Source: an uncultured Bacteroidia bacterium (GTDB taxonomy: Bacteria; Bacteroidota; Bacteroidia; Bacteroidales; UBA932). From it: DNA of 64,000 bases. Shown one piece after another: positions 60,032 to 64,000 of the stretch (position 1 is the stretch's first letter; every line of letters starts with the position of its first letter). The stretch spans positions 1-64,000 of the forward strand of contig CADAOA010000007.1 of the NCBI GenBank assembly GCA_902789435.1, in the 5' to 3' direction. The position numbers were made by a program, and so were the translations under genes. The notes beneath the pieces are model-generated. The model saw only the letters and a list, made by a program, of their open reading frames with translations, was not told where the DNA came from and searched no databases.

Positions 60032-61129
60032 ATGAAATTACGCCTTTTTATCTTGGCAGCCCTTTGCGGACTGTTGACGATGTCCTGCGAAAAGAATGAC
60101 GATTGCTCCAAGCATAAGCACGTTACCCTTAACTGCAGGAAACCGGACTATCTGAAAAAGGGCGACAAGGTCGCACTCATTTCCCCGTCCTTTTTCACGC
60201 CGATGGAGAATGTGGAGAAGACTGCCGAACTGCTTCGCACATGGGGCCTGGAACCAGTCATCGGGCCGAACGTGGGCAAGAAGTATGACGGCCAATATGC
60301 AGGAACCGTCGAGGAGCGTGTAAGCGACATCCGCTGGGCCCTTAACGATCCTTCCATCAAGGCCATCATCTGCAACCGCGGCGGATACGGAACCATCCAG
60401 CTTATCGACGAACTGAAGCTCAAAGAACTGTCAGCTCATCCTAAATGGCTCGTAGGCTTCAGCGACATCACCACCCTGCACGGCCTGCTGAACCGTGCCG
60501 GCGTGATGAGCATACAAGGTACGATGAGTTCATTCCTTGCCAAGGGCGGCCAGGATCTGACCAGCACGCTGATGCGAGATCTGCTTCTGGGCAGTGTGCC
60601 TCAATACGAAGTACCGGCGCATCCCCAGAATATCGAGGGTTTTGCTCGCGGAGTCCTGGTAGGAGGAAATCTCTGCACCTTTGCCCCTAATCTGGGAACT
60701 CAGGCTGACGCCACCGCAGGCCGTGACCTGATCCTCTTCATCGAAGAGGTCGAAGAGTCTATGCACAACATCGACAGGCAGTTTACCATCCTTATGATGA
60801 ACGGGGTCCTGAATCGCTGCAAGGGCGTCATCCTTGGCGAGTTCACCGACTGCGGCAAGGAATTTACCGACGAGAGCGTGGAAGCAATGCTGCGTAAATA
60901 CTTGACGTCCTATAATATCCCTGTCCTGTGCGGCTTTCCAGCCGGACACGGAGACGTGAACCTGCCGCTAGTGATGGGCGCACCTGTCACCATGGAAGTC
61001 CGCAGTAACGGAGCATCGCTGCGCTTCGACATCAGTGGAGAACAGCGCAATATACCTGCCGTAGGCATCGCAGCTTCAGTAACCCCGCTATCCGAGCGTC
61101 TCCGCCTTTCCGGCAAACGACCGTGGTGA
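60032..61129 (+). CDS. LD-carboxypeptidase (S66 family), lipoprotein
   Basis: 365 residues from ATG 60032 (MKLRLFILAALC), which gives a proper lipoprotein signal (lipobox LLTMSC); the ATG at 60014 only adds six residues before it. S66 features: VALISPSFF near 52, ICNRGGYGTIQLIDEL near 112, WLVGFSDITTLHGLLNRAG near 138 (nucleophile Ser in GFSD), and later ILFIEEVEESMHNIDRQ and FPAGHGDVNLPLVMGAP with the Glu and His of the triad. The family removes the terminal D-Ala from tetrapeptides. Most LdcA enzymes are cytoplasmic; this one should be membrane-anchored. Completes the murein-peptide operon. Confidence 0.9.
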   Translation: MKLRLFILAALCGLLTMSCEKNDDCSKHKHVTLNCRKPDYLKKGDKVALISPSFFTPMENVEKTAELLRTWGLEPVIGPNVGKKYDGQYAGTVEERVSDIRWALNDPSIKAIICNRGGYGTIQLIDELKLKELSAHPKWLVGFSDITTLHGLLNRAGVMSIQGTMSSFLAKGGQDLTSTLMRDLLLGSVPQYEVPAHPQNIEGFARGVLVGGNLCTFAPNLGTQADATAGRDLILFIEEVEESMHNIDRQFTILMMNGVLNRCKGVILGEFTDCGKEFTDESVEAMLRKYLTSYNIPVLCGFPAGHGDVNLPLVMGAPVTMEVRSNGASLRFDISGEQRNIPAVGIAASVTPLSERLRLSGKRPW

Positions 61130-61193
61130 TTCACTCAGGACTGATTTTTCTTATTTTTAGATAGAACAAACAATTAATTAAAACATTACAAAT

Positions 61194-61469
61194 ATGAATC
61201 TTCGTGATATAAAGAAAGATGTTGAATTCCTTGTTGCAGAGCTTGTAGACGACTGCTTCATTTATCTCGAACTCAACGGAGAAGAGAAAATGGACAAGGT
61301 TGGTGAAATCATAGGCGACGCCCTGGACCTCCAGGACGACACCATGGACATGATCAACCATCGTCCTGAAGGAGAGAAAGCCGACAAATACTATAAGGGC
61401 ATAACCAAAGAGTTCTTTGCAGGCATCGACGCTCTCTACGAGAGGCTCAGCGACCTGAGCAAAAAATAA
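61194..61469 (+). CDS. small conserved-looking acidic protein
   Basis: 91 residues, all-helical by appearance, rich in Asp, Glu and Lys (MNLRDIKKDVEFLVAELVDD, EKMDKVGEIIGDALDLQDDT). No signal or membrane segment. The regular spacing of hydrophobics suggests a helical bundle. I believe similar small proteins occur in other Bacteroidales, without known role. It lies 64 bases after the LD-carboxypeptidase gene and 9 bases before a lipoprotein gene, so it may share their transcript. Confidence 0.78.
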   Translation: MNLRDIKKDVEFLVAELVDDCFIYLELNGEEKMDKVGEIIGDALDLQDDTMDMINHRPEGEKADKYYKGITKEFFAGIDALYERLSDLSKK

Positions 61470-61478
61470 TTAACGATT

Positions 61479-62213
61479 ATGAAAGCAAGATTCCTGATGG
61501 TTGCCGTTTGCCTTGCCGCTATGCTTGCAGGCTGCAAGGGCAAACCGGGAGAGGCTTCCAATGCGGATGCCGACTCCACACAGATTTCCGCCGTCCCGAC
61601 ACTTGAGGCTAAAGCTGAACCAGCCCAGGTCTACACCGGTCCTGACTATGCCCAGGAAGTTCTCTGCCTGATAGACCGCAGCCTGATTCCTGAAAGAATA
61701 AACGACTCGATCTACAAGGAAGCTACAGAGACGAAGCGTGTCTTCGACGAGTACACTTCTCCAAACAGAATCAGCTGCATGAACGGCGAAGGAGGCATTT
61801 ACAACATTGCTTATGTCGACTGCTACCACATGCTCAACGATGACGGCCTCTTTGTGATGTACTACACGGAAGCCGGAGTGGACGGCGCCGTGCTGGACAT
61901 AATGAAGACTTACACTTACAAGAACGGCCTGCTGACAGAGGTTGAAAACCCTATCAAGGCCCCTGACTTCGACGAGTTCTTCGAGGGAGTTGATGTTCCG
62001 GCAGACCTCAAGTCCGCTCTCAATGAAATGAAGCGTGAGTATAACCGGGAAAAGAACTCTCTCCGCGGCATAGACCTCAGGCACGGAGAGCAAGACGACA
62101 ATGTCCTCTTGCTCAGACCTAGCTACATCGCTGATGACAGGCTTTGGGAACTGGCAAACCCTGTTGAATACCAGTTCAACGGCACCACATTCGTAAAGAT
62201 GCCACGCAAATAG
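61479..62213 (+). CDS. lipoprotein of unknown function
   Basis: 244 residues with a lipoprotein signal (lipobox MLAGC near residue 19), followed by a Gly/Ala/Asp/Glu linker. The remainder is mixed alpha/beta with two Cys (EVLCLIDRSLIPERI, FDEYTSPNRISCMNGEGGIY, FFEGVDVPADLKSALNEMKR). No recognised family. Co-oriented and 9 bases after the 91-residue protein. Its stop is 2 bases from the end of the convergent metalloprotease gene. Confidence 0.78.
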   Translation: MKARFLMVAVCLAAMLAGCKGKPGEASNADADSTQISAVPTLEAKAEPAQVYTGPDYAQEVLCLIDRSLIPERINDSIYKEATETKRVFDEYTSPNRISCMNGEGGIYNIAYVDCYHMLNDDGLFVMYYTEAGVDGAVLDIMKTYTYKNGLLTEVENPIKAPDFDEFFEGVDVPADLKSALNEMKREYNREKNSLRGIDLRHGEQDDNVLLLRPSYIADDRLWELANPVEYQFNGTTFVKMPRK

Positions 62214-62215
62214 TT

Positions 62216-62833
62216 TCAGAGCTTGATCCTTCTCAGACGGGCGGCAAGAGTCTTTTCTCTGCCGTCCGTTATTGCATTCAGAAGAGTGTGGAACCTGTCG
62301 CTGTGGTTAGGATAGACCAGATGGCAGAGCTCGTGGGCAATGACATAATCCATAAGTTCTTCCGGCAGTTTTACCAGATTCATGTTGAGATTGATATTCC
62401 GCTTGGTGGAGCAGCTGCCCCAGTTGGATGAATTGTTCTTTATGGCTACACGATTATAGCGGAAAGGGTCATTTACCACCATGCCCCAGCGGTTGCGGAT
62501 TGTGACCTTTTTGGTCATCATCTCATACATCTGCCTTGTTCTCAGGGGCAGTATCTTGTGTGCAAGCTTGTTTATCTGGTATTCAGACGGAGCGCCTCCT
62601 TCTGCCTGCTCCATCTTCCGCTTGAGAATCTCCTGCCTTCTTGCAACCATCTTCCCGCCTACAGAAAACAGGAACCGCTCCGCCTCCTCGTATGACGCAA
62701 ACGTCGGCAGAGTGACCTTGACCTCCCCCTTGGAGGACACGAACACCCTGATACAGCGGCTCTGAGGATATTTGGTATAGGTCACTTCCCCCAGCCCGTT
62801 GTCATAATTTACCGTTCTAGTCTGAAGCGTCAT
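62216..62833 (-). CDS. YgjP/SprT-like metallopeptidase domain protein
   Basis: 205 residues. The zinc site is VIAHELCHLVYPNHSDRFH near residue 165 (HELCH, then a His about 10 further), in the YgjP (DUF45) arrangement. Upstream motifs SSNWGSCSTKRNINLNMNLV and the N-terminal YPQSRCIRVFVSSKGEVKV are also typical. Cytoplasmic; substrate not established, possibly protein quality control. The leader is short and carries ACTGAGAAAAGAGAG, a relative of the TCGCTGAGAAAAG motif. Divergent from rpsO. Confidence 0.9.
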   Translation of the reverse strand: MTLQTRTVNYDNGLGEVTYTKYPQSRCIRVFVSSKGEVKVTLPTFASYEEAERFLFSVGGKMVARRQEILKRKMEQAEGGAPSEYQINKLAHKILPLRTRQMYEMMTKKVTIRNRWGMVVNDPFRYNRVAIKNNSSNWGSCSTKRNINLNMNLVKLPEELMDYVIAHELCHLVYPNHSDRFHTLLNAITDGREKTLAARLRRIKL

Positions 62834-62891
62834 TTTCTCTCTTTTCTCAGTGCAAAATTATGAAATCACACTGTAAAATACCGGCAAGGCG

Positions 62892-62920
62892 TTGATTTCT
62901 CAAAAACTTTTATATCTTTG
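62892..62920 (+). promoter_or_regulatory. promoter for rpsO (TTG-18-TATCTTTG)
   Basis: TATCTTTG at 62913-62920 with TTG at 62892-62894. Transcription should start just before the leader hairpin. Confidence 0.6.
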
Positions 62921-62925
62921 CGTCC

Positions 62926-62955
62926 CCGATGGCAGGAATTACAGTCCTGTATCGG
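62926..62955 (+). promoter_or_regulatory. rpsO 5' leader hairpin
   Basis: CCGAT / ATCGG outer stem and CAGGA / TCCTG inner stem separated by a GG/T internal loop, apical loop ATTACAG, at the very start of the predicted transcript. Ribosomal protein S15 is known to bind its own mRNA leader in several phyla with unrelated structures; this is a candidate for such feedback control. Confidence 0.5.
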
Positions 62956-62993
62956 TGAGCAAAAACAATTATTAACCACAAAATCTTAAGCAA

Positions 62994-63269
62994 ATGGCTG
63001 AGTATTTGAATTCAGACAAGAAGCAAGAGATATTTGGCAAGTACGGAAAGTCTAATAAAGACACTGGTTCTGCTGAAAGTCAGATTGCTTTATTTTCCTA
63101 CCGTATCGCTCACCTTACCGAGCATATGAAGAGAAACAAGAAGGATCACGCAACACAGCGCGCACTTCTGATGCTCGTAGGTAAGAGACGCCGCTTCCTT
63201 GATTATCTTAAGGAAGTTGACATCGAGAGATACAGGAACATCGTCAAGGAGCTTAATCTTAGAAAGTAA
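62994..63269 (+). CDS. rpsO: 30S ribosomal protein S15
   Basis: A 91-residue primary 16S rRNA-binding protein of the small subunit platform. The conserved core is GSAESQIALFSYRIAHLTEH followed by HMKRNKKDHATQRALLMLVG and KRRRFLDYLKEVDIERYRNI, with all usual rRNA-contact residues (H, K, R around residues 38-50 and 64-70). The start is ATG 62994 in an A-rich context without Shine-Dalgarno site. It has a promoter, a structured leader and an intrinsic terminator, so it is a single-gene unit; pnp is not adjacent as it is in enterobacteria. Confidence 0.98.
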   Translation: MAEYLNSDKKQEIFGKYGKSNKDTGSAESQIALFSYRIAHLTEHMKRNKKDHATQRALLMLVGKRRRFLDYLKEVDIERYRNIVKELNLRK

Positions 63270-63322
63270 ACTCCTTCAAAGTTGGCGGTGGCGGCTAAAT
63301 GCCTTAAACACTGCTAAATACG

Positions 63323-63358
63323 AAAACACCCTCCCGGAAAACCGCAGGAGGGTGTTTT
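63323..63358 (+). terminator. intrinsic terminator after rpsO
   Basis: A 12-bp stem AAAACACCCTCC / GGAGGGTGTTTT with inner CGG-AAAA-CCG, followed by TGTTATTTT. It may also serve the convergent pnuC gene. Confidence 0.88.
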
Positions 63359-63382
63359 GTTATTTTACTGATTGTCAGCGAT

Positions 63383-64000
63383 TTATTCGCCACCGCAAGA
63401 TTCTGGCTGCGGCCGGCTGAGCTTGAGCCAGATGCGCAGGCCGTTGATGGAGTTGAGCAGGTAGAACGAGTACTTGATCACCATCACGATGGTGTAGCTG
63501 TCGCTTCCCGCGCTCATCAGGCGGTTGGTCCACAGCAGGATCGAGAAGACGTTGACCAGGTTCCAAAGATACCACTGGTCCATATAGGCCCAGGACATCA
63601 GTATCTGGCCGATCAGGTTAAGCACCAGGACAAAGGCGTCCAGGAAGAGCTTGGCCTTGTCTATCTCGGCGATCTTTCCGGCCTCGAGAAGCTTGAGGTC
63701 CACCCAGTACAGTATGCCGTAGCAAATTGCGGTTCCGGCTATAATCGCGATGGAAACATATACCCACTGCTTTCCCGTAAGCCTTCTGGCCCTGACCTTG
63801 GAGGTTCCCCCATCTTCCGTCTTCTTGCCGGCCCCGCGTTTTCTCCACTGCCAGTAGCCGATGAACTGCATCGGGAGAAAATAGAAGGCGTGCTGGGCGA
63901 ACTGGCCCATATTGCCGCTGTCGTAGTTGGCATAGGCTCCGATGCTCACGTCCAGCACTCCGAAAAGGAAGGTCCAGATGTTGCCATTGGCACTCAGGAC
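63383..64000 (-). CDS. pnuC: nicotinamide riboside/mononucleotide transporter PnuC, partial at window edge
   Basis: The frame stays open to the right edge of the window (residues NGNIWTFLFGVLDVSIGAY upstream of the last internal start), so at least 205 codons are present and the N-terminus lies outside. Inner-membrane transporter with six or more helices. PnuC features: GQFAQHAFYFLPMQFIGYWQ near the visible start, KLFLDAFVLVLNLIGQILMS, WYLWNLVNVFSILLWTNR (tryptophan-rich substrate region). A basic loop (RKRGAGKKTEDGG...VRARR) lies between helices. It takes up nicotinamide riboside for NAD synthesis; thiamine-type relatives (PnuT) cannot be excluded without the neighbouring genes. Confidence 0.9.
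   Translation of the reverse strand, partial: VLSANGNIWTFLFGVLDVSIGAYANYDSGNMGQFAQHAFYFLPMQFIGYWQWRKRGAGKKTEDGGTSKVRARRLTGKQWVYVSIAIIAGTAICYGILYWVDLKLLEAGKIAEIDKAKLFLDAFVLVLNLIGQILMSWAYMDQWYLWNLVNVFSILLWTNRLMSAGSDSYTIVMVIKYSFYLLNSINGLRIWLKLSRPQPESCGGE

Overview
The window looks like a chromosomal segment of an uncultured or little-studied member of the order Bacteroidales. The evidence is the promoter style (repeated TAnnTTTG -7 boxes, some with a TTTG/TTG -33 element 18-20 nt upstream), the near absence of Shine-Dalgarno sites, and typical gene content: fimbrillin-like lipoproteins, BACON-type domains, an OprO/P porin, a TonB-dependent receptor, DUF1343/NamZ, DUF4922-SpoIID, an OstA-like protein and pyruvate:ferredoxin oxidoreductase. 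Family or genus cannot be fixed from the sequence alone. Gene density is high. No gene-free stretch exceeds 300 bases once the short genes are counted, and I see no rRNA, CRISPR array, intact insertion sequence or prophage.

Layout. 0-6 kb: mscL, a secreted unknown protein, an OPT peptide transporter followed by peptidase T (import and cleavage of small peptides), and an Asn/Pro/Arg-rich exported protein. 6-12.7 kb: a minus-strand operon GT2 glycosyltransferase > DUF4922-SpoIID fusion > AmpG-like permease > NamZ-type muramidase, pointing to peptidoglycan turnover. 12.7-18.2 kb: exported M1 aminopeptidase, porin and two exported unknown proteins. 18.2-24.4 kb: tRNA-Ile/tRNA-Ala outside an rRNA operon, a split chromate-type transporter, DUF308 protein, homocysteine methyltransferase, GT2, a GNAT plus 59-residue basic protein pair, then a small decayed region (agmatine-deiminase fragment, a 46-residue basic protein behind a long structured leader) next to tRNA-His. 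24.5-34 kb: central metabolism (carboxyltransferase with an odd biotin-like domain, pyruvate:ferredoxin oxidoreductase, fabD), a metallo-hydrolase and a TonB receptor. 34-36 kb: tRNA-Arg, a toxin-antitoxin pair with a palindromic operator, and a DUF362 lipoprotein.

36-48 kb is the most unusual part. Five same-direction cassettes stand in a row, each with its own promoter-like element. Each consists of a 40-47 codon acidic peptide gene (degenerate in one) followed at once by a large fimbrillin-like lipoprotein with a different C-terminal half. Intrinsic terminators follow four of the five. One of the lipoproteins ends in a DNA/RNA non-specific endonuclease. Four lipoprotein genes carry a perfect GGAGG ribosome-binding site, which is rare in this phylum. 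The role of the peptides is not known to me.

48-57.5 kb: DUF456 and an unknown exported protein, an envelope-biogenesis pair (SurA-like PPIase, OstA-like), guaB, a TIGR01212-type radical SAM protein, a phosphoesterase and a lipoprotein. 57.5-64 kb: a second murein-peptide operon (exported NlpC/P60, Tat-type dipeptide epimerase, lipoprotein LD-carboxypeptidase), two small unknowns, a YgjP-type metalloprotease, rpsO with a structured leader, and pnuC running off the right edge. A DNA word, ATCGCGAT, and the related TCAGCGAT are strongly over-represented across all parts of the window and in several reading frames.
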